A stretch of DNA of 49,218 nucleotides, taken from the NCBI GenBank assembly GCA_024709425.1, contig JANJWS010000007.1:1-49218 (forward strand), read 5' to 3'. This stretch comes from Thiobacillus sp. (GTDB taxonomy: Bacteria > Pseudomonadota > Gammaproteobacteria > Burkholderiales > Thiobacillaceae). The position numbers and the translations under genes are program-made. The notes below the pieces were generated by a model. It had not been told where the DNA came from, did no database searches, and saw only the letters and a program-made list of their open reading frames with translations. Positions within the stretch are counted from its first letter, which is position 1. Each line of letters starts with the position of its first letter. Shown here piece after piece: positions 1-14,210 of the stretch.

Positions 1-1821
1 CCGAAACCCGGCAACATGCAATCCACTGTGGCACTCGTCGCGACTGCGCTGCTGGCCGGCTGTGTCACGATCACGCGGCCACCGGAGGGTTACGTCAGTC
101 CAACCAGCACCGTCGTCGCGGAAGTGGGCTTTCGCTCGCAGGTGTGCTCGAACACTTTCGACGCCACGCTTGACGGCAACAACGTCACTTCGTCGTTCTC
201 GCCACAACCGCCGGCCGCCACGCTGCCGCAGGCCACGTTCAGCAACCTGTCACCAGGATCACACACGCTCACCGTCAGCGCGAAGACGCTGCAATACTGG
301 TTTCTCATCCCTTATTGCGGCGACGGCAGCGACACCGTCACGTTCTCCGTGGCGGCACCACCTCCGCCCGCACTGGGCTTCTCGCCAGCCGGTCCCTTGA
401 CCCTCGACGCCGGCACGTCGACGAATGTCCGCGCGACCGTCTCGCCGGTGCAGGGCAACCTGACGACCGTCACCCTAACGCCCGGCTCGAACCGGATCAC
501 GGCACCGGCCAGTGCAACGATCGCCGCCAACGCCGCGAGTTCGTCGCCGTTTGCCGTCACCGGACAGGTCGGTGGCAGCGCCGCGTTATCCGCCACGGCG
601 GGCGGACTGCAAAACGGATCGCTCAACGTGAACGTTCGCCCGGTGCTGAGTAGCCTGAGCGCGACGAGCGGCACTCCCGGCACGACGATGGCGCTCACCG
701 GCGCCGGATACGAGGCTGGCGCGAGCGTGCGCTTCGGTGGGCAGGCGACGCCGACGACCTTCGTCTCCGCGAGCCAGCTCACCGCGCAGGTTCCGCCCCT
801 TGCTGCGGGTCCGACCAACGTGAGCGTCAACGTGAATGGTCAAACGAGCCAGACCCTGACTTTCCAGGTGCTCGCGCCCCCGGCGCCCGCCGCCACGCTT
901 CTTTTCCGGACCAGCGGCCAGGACGTGCAAACGTTCAGCTTTGCCAACGGCGCGTTCAGCCTGCTCGACACCGATGCGGCGACGATCCAGGGCGGCACGG
1001 CAGTCGTGGGGGTCGCGTTCAACGGACTGGATCACGTCGTGCGCACGAGCGCGGCAGACGTGCAGAGCTTCAACCTGCTCGCCAGCAACACGCTCGCGCT
1101 GGCGGGTTCGGCGACGGGCAGCCCCAGCGGAACCGGTACCGCCATCGCTGCGGCCGGCAACCTGCTGGTGCGCGCTGTGGACATCGGGCTGGAGACCTAT
1201 CTGCTCGTCAATGGGGCGCCCCAGCGGCAGGTCACGTCGGCCGCCACGGGAACGCTCAGCGCGACAGGCGTCGCGGTGGACCTGCGTGGCACCTTCGCGG
1301 TGCGCGCACATTCGTCCGGGATCGACGTGTACAGCGTCTCGAACCCCACAGCACCGGTGCTCGTAGGCTCTGCCACAGGCGGCGTTTCGGCGGTCGGTGT
1401 CGGTGTCCGCTTTGCACCGGGCGGGACCATCGCCGTGCGGTCGACGCCCAGCGGCATCGAGGTTTTCAACATCGCGGCGAACGGCATGCCTTCGTTTGCC
1501 GGATCGCAAACGGGGGCACTGAGCGCGGCGGTAAACACCGCCGTGGCGATCGATGCAACCGGGACCCGCGCGATTCGAACACATTCCACCGGCGTCGAGG
1601 TATACGACATCAGCAATCCCGCGTCACCGCAGCGCATCGGTGAGCGCGGCGGCGCGCCCAGTACAACGGGGACAGGGGCATTCCTTGTCGGGAATACCGC
1701 GTTTCGAGCGATGAACACGGCGCTTGAGGCCTACGATATCAGCACTCCCGGCAGCATGCCCGCCCCGGTTTCGGTCACAGCCACGCCCTCCTCGATCGGG
1801 GTCGGCCTTTCCGGACGGTGA
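1..1821 (+). CDS. Lipoprotein-like protein with IPT/TIG domain and propeller-like repeats (probably 5'-partial)
   Basis: The first ATG is at 16, but the frame is open to the window edge. The residues before that ATG include a lysine that would complete the n-region of a signal peptide, so the true start may lie outside. A lipobox (LLAGC, residues 12-16 from the ATG) predicts a lipid-anchored envelope protein. About residues 205-290 resemble an IPT/TIG fold, with an alternating small-residue pattern (SGTPGTTMALTGAGY). From about residue 295 to the end there are roughly six repeats of about 50 residues. Each has a core of the type VR-x(3-5)-G-[IV]-[ED]-V-[FY]-[DN]-[IV]-S, resembling LVIVD-type beta-propeller blades. 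A role in cell-surface binding is inferred from the architecture only; no catalytic motif is visible. It converges on the downstream minus-strand gene. Confidence 0.72.
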   Translation, partial: PKPGNMQSTVALVATALLAGCVTITRPPEGYVSPTSTVVAEVGFRSQVCSNTFDATLDGNNVTSSFSPQPPAATLPQATFSNLSPGSHTLTVSAKTLQYWFLIPYCGDGSDTVTFSVAAPPPPALGFSPAGPLTLDAGTSTNVRATVSPVQGNLTTVTLTPGSNRITAPASATIAANAASSSPFAVTGQVGGSAALSATAGGLQNGSLNVNVRPVLSSLSATSGTPGTTMALTGAGYEAGASVRFGGQATPTTFVSASQLTAQVPPLAAGPTNVSVNVNGQTSQTLTFQVLAPPAPAATLLFRTSGQDVQTFSFANGAFSLLDTDAATIQGGTAVVGVAFNGLDHVVRTSAADVQSFNLLASNTLALAGSATGSPSGTGTAIAAAGNLLVRAVDIGLETYLLVNGAPQRQVTSAATGTLSATGVAVDLRGTFAVRAHSSGIDVYSVSNPTAPVLVGSATGGVSAVGVGVRFAPGGTIAVRSTPSGIEVFNIAANGMPSFAGSQTGALSAAVNTAVAIDATGTRAIRTHSTGVEVYDISNPASPQRIGERGGAPSTTGTGAFLVGNTAFRAMNTALEAYDISTPGSMPAPVSVTATPSSIGVGLSGR

Positions 1822-1881
1822 GGCCGCAAGAAGGCCGTGCCAGCGTCGCTGCGTCAGCCGCAGCGACCGCGCTGCCGCGCA

Positions 1882-4800
1882 TCACGGAACCAGCGCGCTC
1901 GCCTCCTCCGCTCCGGATGCGCCAACCGCCCGCTCCGCCACGAGCGACGCCGCTGCGCTCGCCGGCAAAGGCGGGGAGAAATGGAATCCCTGCACGGTGT
2001 CGCAGCCGAGCGCGATGAGGCGTTCGAGCTGGCCATCGTTCTCCACCCCCTCCGCGATCACGCTCATGTTGAAGTTGCGGGCGATGGAAATGATCGTCGA
2101 CACCATCTCGACCTCCTCGATGCCCGGTGTCAGGCGGCTGACGAACGCGCGATCGATCTTGAGCGCATCGAAGGGGAAGTTCTGCAGATAGCTGAGCGAT
2201 GAATAGCCGGTGCCGAAGTCGTCGACATACAGATTGACGCCGAGCCCCTTCAGGTCGAGCAGCATCCTGTGCGTGGTTTCGCGGTTGTGCATCAGCACGC
2301 TTTCGGTGATTTCCAGCGCGATGCGCCGCGGCTCGACGCCGGAGCGGGAAATGATCTCGGCAACACGCTCCAGCAGGTCGGGCTGCAGGAACTGCCTTGC
2401 CGAAAGGTTGACGCTCACGTAGAGGTCGGGCTGGCCCGCCGCACCGCACTGCCATGCCTGGAGCTGGCGACAGGCTTCCGCCAGCACCCACTGGCCGATC
2501 TCGTTGATGAGACCGGTCTCTTCCGCCAGGGGTATGAATTCCAGCGGGGAAATCATGCCGCGCTCGGGGTGCTGCCAGCGCACCAGCGCTTCGAAGCCAA
2601 GCAGACGACCGGTCGCGGCATCGACGATGGGCTGGTAATGGAGGCACAATTCCGCACGCTCGATCGCCCGGCGTAGCTCGGATTCCAGCGTCAGTTGCGC
2701 CACTGCGCGCTGGTGCATCTGTTCGTCGAACAGCACGGTCTGGCCCGGGCCTCGGGCCTTGGCCCGATACATCGCGGTGTCCGCATCGCGTACCAGGTCG
2801 GGGGCTGCGCGACCTTCACAGGCCGTGACGACAATGCCGATGCTGGTCGAAGCAAAGATTTCCCGTCCGCCGAGGACGACGGGTGGCTGGAGCGCAGCGT
2901 GGAGGCGCTCGGCGACACGCAGCGCATCCGCCGGATCGTCGACGTTTTCCAGCAGGATCGTGAACTCGTCGCCCCCCAGACGCGCCAGCGTATCGCCGGG
3001 GCGCACGCACCCCGCAATGCGCCGGCTCGCTTCGAGCAGCAACTGGTCGCCGAGTGCATGCCCGAGGCTGTCGTTGACAGTCTTGAAACGGTCGAGATCC
3101 AGATACAGCACCGCGCACAGCGATCCCGGGTTGCGTTCGCCCAAGGCCAGTCGCTGCACGAGACGGTTCATGAACAGTGCGCGGTTCGGCATGTCCGTCA
3201 GCGCGTCGTGATAGGCATGGTAGCGCAGCTGCTCCTGCGCCTGATGCTGCTGGATCATGCCGCCGACCGCGTGCGCCGCGGCAGTGATGAATTGGAGTTC
3301 CTCGGGCGTCTGCTGGTGATGCGCCTCGAGATACAGATTCAGCACTCCAAGCAGTTTCTCGTCGAACAGGATGGGAGCACAGTAGTGGCCGTGCGGCCTC
3401 ATGCCAGGAAACACCTTGTCGTGCCGCTCGTCGATGCAGTCGGTGTAGAGGAGTTCGCGCGCTTCTGCCGCACGCCCACACAGGCATTCACCAATCTCAA
3501 CGGTGGCGCAGGCGCTCTCGACGCTCTTCGAGAGGCCGTGCCTGGCGGCCATGCGCAGCTGTCCCGACGCCGGGTCGGCGAGGAAGATGCTGCCGGAACC
3601 CTGCAGCGACAGCGACGGTGTCGACAGGATCAGTTCCAGAGCGAATTGCAGACGCTGCTCGAATGGCACTGGCCGCATACTGGTTTCAAGAAGCTCCGCC
3701 AGCACGCGCTGCACGTGATAGTCGCGATTGATCTTCTCGACCGCCGCCTTGCGTTCGCTGATGTCGCGCACGTAGGCGCTGTAGCAGGGTGCGCCCGACG
3801 CACTGATACGGGCAATGGAGATTTCGATGGGAAACTCGTGCCCATCGCGATGCAGGCCGGCCACCTCGACCCGCCTGCCGATCATGGCCGTGGCGCGCGT
3901 TTCCGTACCCTGGTCGAGATCGCGCTTCAGTCCCGCTTCATGGCGGGCGCGGAAACGCTCGGGGATGATCGTCTCCGACAACGAGCGCCCGAGCGCTTCG
4001 TCACGCGACCAGCCGAAGGTCTGTTCGGCCTCGGCGTTCCAGTCGATGATGCGGTTATCGGCATCGATGGCGATGATGGCATCGAGCGAAGCGCGCAGAA
4101 TCGCCCGCGTGCGGGCCTGGTGTTCCTCCAGCGCCTGGTGCATGGCCTCCCGTTCGTCGACGCGCCGCCGCAGCTGGCGTGCGCCGATCCCGATGCCGCC
4201 GACGCCCAGCAGCCACAGCGCGCCGTGCCCCAGCGCGAGCGACCGCATGCGCGCATCCCCGGCTGCCTGCAGCGGCCCCAGCGGCACCGACACGCTGATG
4301 CCGCCCGCGACATCCCCCACACGGTATCCCTGCTGCACGTGGCACGGCAGGCACTTGTCGCCCATTTTCATGGGGCGGATCAGGCGCAGATACGGCTTGC
4401 CGTCGATATCGGCGATACCGGTAACCTCTTCCACCCCCTTGCCAAATTGCGCCAGGGCGCCGGCTTCCCAGGGATCCGGCTGGTTGCCGGGGTTGATCGG
4501 CTTGAGGCCACTCAGGTGGCCGCGCGCACCGGATCCCTCGGTCGCCAGCTCGTTGAACTGGCGCACCATCAGCGCCGGGTTGATGAGGGTGAGCAGGCGG
4601 CCCGATGGCGTGCGTACGTCCCGCTCGGGGAGGCTGGCCACATAGGGATCAGGCTGCGTTTCCGGCGTAACGGGGACATACACGCCGCCATGACGCGTCG
4701 CCCAGTTGCGGAAGGAAAGATCCTTGAAATAATTGGCACGCAGCTCGATCTGCGCCTGTTCGAGCACCAGTTCCCGCACCTGCGTGATGTTCCAGACCAT

Positions 4801-4920
4801 CGAGGTGACCGCCACCCCCGTCCAGAACAGCGCCAGCGCAACCGCCCATTGCCAGATCGGCACGGCAGCACGTGCTGCCGCGGCGGTACTGCCGCGTGCG
4901 TCCAGCGGGGTCTCCATCAC
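1882..4920 (-). CDS. Membrane heme-sensor-like PAS-GAF-GGDEF-EAL c-di-GMP enzyme
   Basis: 1012 residues. A first membrane segment lies near residues 24-45. The periplasmic part of about 180 residues ends in a CxxCH c-type heme motif (CLPCH, about 188-192), as in DUF3365/Tll0287-like sensors. A second membrane segment is near 230-247. Then come PAS (about 270-390), GAF (about 410-560), GGDEF (LGGDEF near 648) and EAL (FEALVRW near 777, later DDFGTGYSSL). The GGDEF and EAL signature residues are intact, so both diguanylate cyclase and c-di-GMP phosphodiesterase activity are possible; which dominates cannot be read from sequence. The attached heme suggests redox or gas sensing in the periplasm. 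It stands alone on the minus strand behind a sigma-28-like promoter, suggesting co-regulation with motility genes. Confidence 0.93.
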   Translation of the reverse strand: MMETPLDARGSTAAAARAAVPIWQWAVALALFWTGVAVTSMVWNITQVRELVLEQAQIELRANYFKDLSFRNWATRHGGVYVPVTPETQPDPYVASLPERDVRTPSGRLLTLINPALMVRQFNELATEGSGARGHLSGLKPINPGNQPDPWEAGALAQFGKGVEEVTGIADIDGKPYLRLIRPMKMGDKCLPCHVQQGYRVGDVAGGISVSVPLGPLQAAGDARMRSLALGHGALWLLGVGGIGIGARQLRRRVDEREAMHQALEEHQARTRAILRASLDAIIAIDADNRIIDWNAEAEQTFGWSRDEALGRSLSETIIPERFRARHEAGLKRDLDQGTETRATAMIGRRVEVAGLHRDGHEFPIEISIARISASGAPCYSAYVRDISERKAAVEKINRDYHVQRVLAELLETSMRPVPFEQRLQFALELILSTPSLSLQGSGSIFLADPASGQLRMAARHGLSKSVESACATVEIGECLCGRAAEARELLYTDCIDERHDKVFPGMRPHGHYCAPILFDEKLLGVLNLYLEAHHQQTPEELQFITAAAHAVGGMIQQHQAQEQLRYHAYHDALTDMPNRALFMNRLVQRLALGERNPGSLCAVLYLDLDRFKTVNDSLGHALGDQLLLEASRRIAGCVRPGDTLARLGGDEFTILLENVDDPADALRVAERLHAALQPPVVLGGREIFASTSIGIVVTACEGRAAPDLVRDADTAMYRAKARGPGQTVLFDEQMHQRAVAQLTLESELRRAIERAELCLHYQPIVDAATGRLLGFEALVRWQHPERGMISPLEFIPLAEETGLINEIGQWVLAEACRQLQAWQCGAAGQPDLYVSVNLSARQFLQPDLLERVAEIISRSGVEPRRIALEITESVLMHNRETTHRMLLDLKGLGVNLYVDDFGTGYSSLSYLQNFPFDALKIDRAFVSRLTPGIEEVEMVSTIISIARNFNMSVIAEGVENDGQLERLIALGCDTVQGFHFSPPLPASAAASLVAERAVGASGAEEASALVP

Positions 4921-4952
4921 CTCATGCCTGTTTTCTTATTTAGACGGTATCT

Positions 4953-4979
4953 ATTTCGGCACTTGGGGAGACTTCTTTA
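4953..4979 (-). promoter_or_regulatory. Sigma-28 (FliA)-type promoter
   Basis: On the minus strand the sequence reads TAAA (4979-4976), a 15-nt spacer, then GCCGAAAT (4960-4953). This closely fits the flagellar sigma-28 consensus TAAA-N15-GCCGATAA. The predicted start site lies about 25 nt before the GGDEF/EAL start codon at 4920. A 13-bp inverted repeat, CTTCTT-T-AAGAAG (4972-4984), overlaps the -35 element and could be an operator. This is seen by inspection only; no expression data are implied. Confidence 0.62.
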
Positions 4980-5017
4980 AGAAGCCGTAAGCGGCCGGAT
5001 GCGGGCAGGCCGTCGCA

Positions 5018-5560
5018 TCAAAGGAGCGGCCAGCGTCGGATAACCGCATAGCGCGCCCCGCCGGATTCGGTCACGGATTTCACCAGCACCCAGTCGCGGA
5101 CCGGCCAGCCAACCGGGCGGCACTCGGGGATCTCGCCACCCATCGACTTGCGCAGCAACGTGACATGCGGCACGTGTGGACGCTCGTCAACGGGGAAACC
5201 TGCGGCACGCAATTGCGCATTCAATGCCTCGACGAGTTCGAGATGCGGTGGCGGCGCTTCGCTCGCACCCAGCCAGCCGATACGGTTGTGGCGCCAGTAG
5301 CCAGCCTGGTCGAGCAACAGGTCATACGGCGCGGCCTGGATCGCGTCGGCGCAGGCGAAGACTGCGTCGAGCCGATCGGCGGGGGTGGCGCCGAGGAAGG
5401 CGAGCGTGATGTGCAGAGTGTCGGCGCGCATTCGACGGCCGCCCCAGTGCTGGTGCAGCCATTTGCCGGTGCGGTTGAGGGCATCGCGGGTGGCGTCGTC
5501 GGGCCACAGCGCGAAAAAGAGCCGCAGCGTTTCCGCCGCGGGTGGCGCGATCTCAGCCAC
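5018..5560 (-). CDS. thpR: RNA 2',3'-cyclic phosphodiesterase (LigT/ThpR family)
   Basis: 180 residues with the two HxTx motifs of the 2H phosphoesterase superfamily: HITLAFLG in the N-terminal half and HVTLLRKS in the C-terminal half. The family opens 2',3'-cyclic phosphates on RNA ends to 2'-phosphates. The start is GTG at 5560, inside the 3' end of ispF; the two genes share 8 nt, so translation is probably coupled. It is the last gene of the ftsK-ispD-ispF-thpR series. No convincing terminator follows it before the next promoter region. Length and motif order are normal for the family. Confidence 0.93.
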   Translation of the reverse strand: MAEIAPPAAETLRLFFALWPDDATRDALNRTGKWLHQHWGGRRMRADTLHITLAFLGATPADRLDAVFACADAIQAAPYDLLLDQAGYWRHNRIGWLGASEAPPPHLELVEALNAQLRAAGFPVDERPHVPHVTLLRKSMGGEIPECRPVGWPVRDWVLVKSVTESGGARYAVIRRWPLL

Positions 5561-6035
5561 GCACGATCAGGCACACCGCCTCGGCGGCGATGCCTTCGCC
5601 GCGGCCGGTGAAGCCCAGCTTTTCGGTGGTGGTCGCCTTGACGTTGACGCGGTCGAGGGCGATGCCGAGGTCGTCGGCGATGTGGGCGGTCATGCGCGCG
5701 ATGTGCGGTGCCATTTTCGGCGCCTGCGCGATGATGGTGGCGTCGACGTTGCCGACCGTCCAGGCGCGTTCCTTCAATTGTTCGGCGACGCGGCGCAGCA
5801 GGATGCGGCTGTCGATGTCCCTGAATTCCGCACTGGTATCGGGAAAGTGGCGGCCGATATCGCCCAACCCCGCCGCACCAAGGAGCGCGTCGCAGATCGC
5901 GTGCAGCAGCACGTCGGCGTCGGAATGACCGGCGAGTCCGCGCCCGTAGGGAATATCGACGCCGCCGATGATGCACCTGCGGCCTTCGACCAGCGCGTGG
6001 ACGTCGAAGCCGTGGCCGATGCGGATGTCACTCAT
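5553..6035 (-). CDS. ispF: 2-C-methyl-D-erythritol 2,4-cyclodiphosphate synthase
   Basis: 160 residues, the usual IspF length. It catalyses the cyclisation of CDP-methylerythritol 2-phosphate in the MEP isoprenoid pathway. The metal-binding motif is near the start ([12 protein letters not shown], with Asp and His ligands), followed by [18 protein letters not shown], typical of the active site of this trimeric enzyme. Its ATG overlaps the 3' end of ispD by 8 nt, and its own stop overlaps thpR, so the three genes form one translationally coupled unit. Nothing is unusual. Confidence 0.97.
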   Translation of the reverse strand: MSDIRIGHGFDVHALVEGRRCIIGGVDIPYGRGLAGHSDADVLLHAICDALLGAAGLGDIGRHFPDTSAEFRDIDSRILLRRVAEQLKERAWTVGNVDATIIAQAPKMAPHIARMTAHIADDLGIALDRVNVKATTTEKLGFTGRGEGIAAEAVCLIVRG

Positions 6036-6728
6036 GCAGTTTCCTCAGGATCAGGCCGGCAAGTTCCAGGTCCTGCGGATAGGTGACCTTGAGGTTGCGG
6101 CTGTCGGATTCGACCAATCTCGGTTGCAGGCCCATCTTTTCGATCGCCGAGGCCTCGTCGGTCATGTCGCTGCCGGCGGCGCGCAGGGCTTCGACGAGCA
6201 TGCCGTGGCGGAACATCTGCGGCGTCTGCGCCTGCCACAGGCCGACGCGCGGCACGGTGGCCTCGGCGCGCGTGCCGGCGGTCGTGTCGGCCGCGGCGCG
6301 CTTGAGGGTGTCGGCGACCGGCACGGCGAGCAGCCCCCCGACCGGGTCGTCGGCGACTTCGTCGAGCAGCCTGGCGAGCATCTCATCCGGCAGACAGGGG
6401 CGCGCGGCGTCGTGCACCAGCACCCAGTCGTTCGGCGCGCAGGCCTTCGAGATCGCACCGAGGCCGTTCAGCACGGTTTCGGCGCGCGTCGCGCCACCGC
6501 AGCGCAGCACCTCGATGCGCTCTTCCCAGCCGCGCCACTCGAAGTTGTCCCAGCGCGTGTCGGTCGGCGACAGCACGACGTAGATCCGCTCGATGCGGGG
6601 CGCGCGCGCCAGCACCATCATCGCGTGCGCGATCATCGGCACGGCGTTGAGATCCAGGTACTGCTTTTCGACGGCCCCACCCATGCGCGAGCCGGAGCCG
6701 GCGGCGGGGATCAGGGCGAAGAAGCGGC

Positions 6729-6732
<4 letters not shown>
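6028..6732 (-). CDS. ispD: 2-C-methyl-D-erythritol 4-phosphate cytidylyltransferase
   Basis: 234 residues. The N-terminal nucleotide-binding loop [12 protein letters not shown] and the downstream VHDAARPCL segment identify the IspD cytidylyltransferase fold. It makes CDP-methylerythritol from CTP and MEP in the cytoplasm, two steps before the ispF product. The start codon overlaps the ftsK stop in an ATGA arrangement (6729-6732), and the 3' end overlaps ispF. Pairing with ispF is a common proteobacterial arrangement and fits the pathway. Length and motifs are normal. Confidence 0.97.
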
Positions 6733-10082
<3,350 letters not shown>

Positions 10083-10111
10083 GCGCGCCGGATCCCCGCG
10101 AGTGATCCGCC

Positions 10112-10765
10112 ATGAAACGTGCCCGCGGCAGTACGCTCGCGTCCGCCTCGTTCGAGGCGCTGGCGCGCATGCGTCGCGCGCTGCGCGAACAGGCGGCTGC
10201 CACGGCCGTGCGGCCGCGCCAGCCTGAACCCCAGCCCGACGGCCCACTTTTGTTCCGCCGCGCGGTCGCCGATGTCGTCCCCCTACCCCCCGACAATCGC
10301 GCCGACATCGGGCGTCCCCGCCCACGCCCACTCGCGCGCCAGCGCCTGCGAGACGAACAGCAGGTGCTGATCGATGCACTCGCCGATCCGTGGGACTGGG
10401 ACGCCGCCACGGCCACCGGCGAGGAACTCGTTTTCGCGCGCCCCGGCGTACCCGCCGCGGTACTGCGGAAACTGCGCCGCGGCGGCTGGGTGATCCGCGC
10501 CGAACTCGATCTGCACGGCCACACCGGCGACGAGGCACGCATCGCACTGGCCGCCTTCCTCAACCGCTGCCTGAAGGATGAGCGGCGCTGCGTGCGCATC
10601 ATCCATGGCAAGGGATTGGGATCGAAGAATCGGCTGCCGGTACTGAAACACAAACTGCGCCACTGGCTGACACAGCGCGAGGACGTGCTCGCCTTCTGCC
10701 AGGCACGTGCCGTCGACGGCGGTTCGGGCGCCGTCGTTGTGCTGCTGAAGTCTCCCTCCCGATAG
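10112..10765 (+). CDS. Smr-domain protein (putative DNA/RNA endonuclease)
   Basis: 217 residues. The C-terminal 90 or so residues form an Smr domain, with the conserved LDLHGHTGDEAR and IHGKGLGSKN segments. Smr domains in this stand-alone bacterial class (SmrA/SmrB-like) act as nucleases; SmrB cleaves mRNA at collided ribosomes. The N-terminal half is basic and proline-rich and looks disordered or linker-like. It sits 29 nt after trxB and 12 nt before bcp, so one transcript is likely. Which nucleic acid it cuts cannot be decided from sequence. Confidence 0.88.
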   Translation: MKRARGSTLASASFEALARMRRALREQAAATAVRPRQPEPQPDGPLLFRRAVADVVPLPPDNRADIGRPRPRPLARQRLRDEQQVLIDALADPWDWDAATATGEELVFARPGVPAAVLRKLRRGGWVIRAELDLHGHTGDEARIALAAFLNRCLKDERRCVRIIHGKGLGSKNRLPVLKHKLRHWLTQREDVLAFCQARAVDGGSGAVVVLLKSPSR

Positions 10766-10777
10766 GAAAACACTTCC

Positions 10778-11233
10778 ATGAACGATCCCGTCATCGACGA
10801 TTTCGAACTGCCGTCCACCGGCAACGCCACATTTCGGCTCTCAGCGCAGCGCGGCAAGAACGTCGTCGTGTTCTTCTACCCCAAGGACAACACCCCGGGC
10901 TGCACGCTGGAAGGCCAGGAGTTTCGCGACCTGAACGCGGGTTTCGCACAGGCCGACACGCTCGTCGTCGGCGTCTCCCGCGACAGCATGAGATCGCACG
11001 AAAGCTTCAAGGCCAAACATGGTTTTCCGTTCGATCTGCTGTCGGATGCCGACGAAACCGTCTGCCAGCGCTTTGGAGTGATGAAGCTGAAGAACATGTA
11101 CGGCAAGCAGGTGCGCGGCATCGAACGCAGCACCTTCGTGTTCGACCGAACCGGCAAGCTGGTCAAGAACTGGCGCGGCCTGCGCGCGCCAGGCCATGCG
11201 GCGGAGGTGCTGGCGTTCGTGCAGACGCTGTGA
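10778..11233 (+). CDS. bcp: Thioredoxin-dependent thiol peroxidase (Bcp/PrxQ)
   Basis: 151 residues with the peroxiredoxin active site FFYPKDNTPGCTLEGQEFRD, where Cys in TPGC is the peroxidatic residue. The adjacent position seen as a resolving Cys in many PrxQ proteins is Leu here. Another Cys (DETVCQRFGV) is further downstream, so it may work as a 1-Cys enzyme or use a distant resolving Cys. It reduces hydrogen and organic peroxides using thioredoxin, which fits the upstream trxB. The start ATG follows smr by 12 nt and has a weak purine-rich upstream region. Confidence 0.94.
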   Translation: MNDPVIDDFELPSTGNATFRLSAQRGKNVVVFFYPKDNTPGCTLEGQEFRDLNAGFAQADTLVVGVSRDSMRSHESFKAKHGFPFDLLSDADETVCQRFGVMKLKNMYGKQVRGIERSTFVFDRTGKLVKNWRGLRAPGHAAEVLAFVQTL

Positions 11234-11250
11234 GTTCGGGCGGATGCCGG

Positions 11251-13251
<2,001 letters not shown>

Positions 13252-13358
13252 GTCCGGGTGGATTCTAACAGAGCGTCGGATCGCGGCCGGGGAACGCTCT
13301 TCGCTTCAGTTTGTCTGTTTTTCGCCGTTAATCTTGGAAATTCGCCTACAAAAAAGCT

Positions 13359-14210
13359 ATGCGTAACTATCTGCTGTGCCTGCTATTGGGCTTTCTGCCG
13401 CTGGTTGCTCGGGCTGAAATCGTCGAACAGGACGTGCGGCCCGGGGTGACGGCGACCGCCGACTATGCCAGCGGCGAACGCGGCAAACCGGCGGTACTCT
13501 TGTTGCACGGTTTTCTGCAGACGCGCGAATTCCCGACCGTGGTCGCGGTGGCCCGTACGTTGCATGACGCGGGTTACACGACACTTTCGCCAACGCTCAG
13601 CCTGGGCATTCCTCACCGCAAACAAAGCTTGCCGTGCGAGGCGGTGCACCGCCACCGCATGGAAGACGACGTCGATGAAATCGCCCGTTGGGTGAAATGG
13701 CTGAAAGGGCGCGGCCACCATGCCATCGTGCTGTTCGGACACAGCTTCGGCAGCCTGCAGTTGCTCGCCTATCTAAACGGCAAGCCGGATACGGCCGTCA
13801 AGGCCTACCTCGGCACCTCGCTGATCGAGGCCCAGATCGGCGCCCTCGAACGGGCACCGCTGCTCGCGGATCTCGAGTCTCGCGTGCAGCGTGCGCAGCC
13901 CGCGCTGGTCACGCATCCCCTGTCGTTCTGCAGCAAGTACGTTTCGACGCCGGCAGGCCTGCTGTCCTATGCGAAATGGGGGCAGCCCCAGACCCTGACA
14001 GCGCTGAAGCAGGCCCCCGTGAAAGCCGCACTGATCATGGGCGACTCCGACCCGATGCTCGCCCCGGGTTGGCTGAAGGCGCTGGGACACTTGCAGGTTC
14101 CCATCGTGATCGTCAAGGGTGCCAACCATTTCATGGACGGCATGCACGAATTCGATCTCGTCGAACATGCACAGGCGTTCATGGATGGCATGAAGGCCGC
14201 ACGGCGATGA
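13359..14210 (+). CDS. Secreted alpha/beta hydrolase
   Basis: 283 residues with a Sec signal peptide (about residues 1-20, ending VARAE). The oxyanion-loop LLHGFLQTREF and nucleophile elbow LFGHSFGSLQLL (Ser) are clear. Near the C-terminus, IMGDSDPMLAP probably carries the acid and KGANHFMDG the catalytic His. This gives a complete triad in the order expected for an alpha/beta hydrolase, located in the periplasm. The substrate is unknown. Its stop overlaps the start of the following GGDEF/EAL gene in an ATGA arrangement, so the two are translationally coupled. Confidence 0.86.
   Translation: MRNYLLCLLLGFLPLVARAEIVEQDVRPGVTATADYASGERGKPAVLLLHGFLQTREFPTVVAVARTLHDAGYTTLSPTLSLGIPHRKQSLPCEAVHRHRMEDDVDEIARWVKWLKGRGHHAIVLFGHSFGSLQLLAYLNGKPDTAVKAYLGTSLIEAQIGALERAPLLADLESRVQRAQPALVTHPLSFCSKYVSTPAGLLSYAKWGQPQTLTALKQAPVKAALIMGDSDPMLAPGWLKALGHLQVPIVIVKGANHFMDGMHEFDLVEHAQAFMDGMKAARR

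Noticed and set aside
2695-4980. 761-codon open frame on the plus strand
   Set aside because: It is antisense to the GGDEF/EAL gene, which has complete domains; the antisense product is His/Arg/Gln-rich with no recognisable motif. GC-rich DNA gives such shadows.
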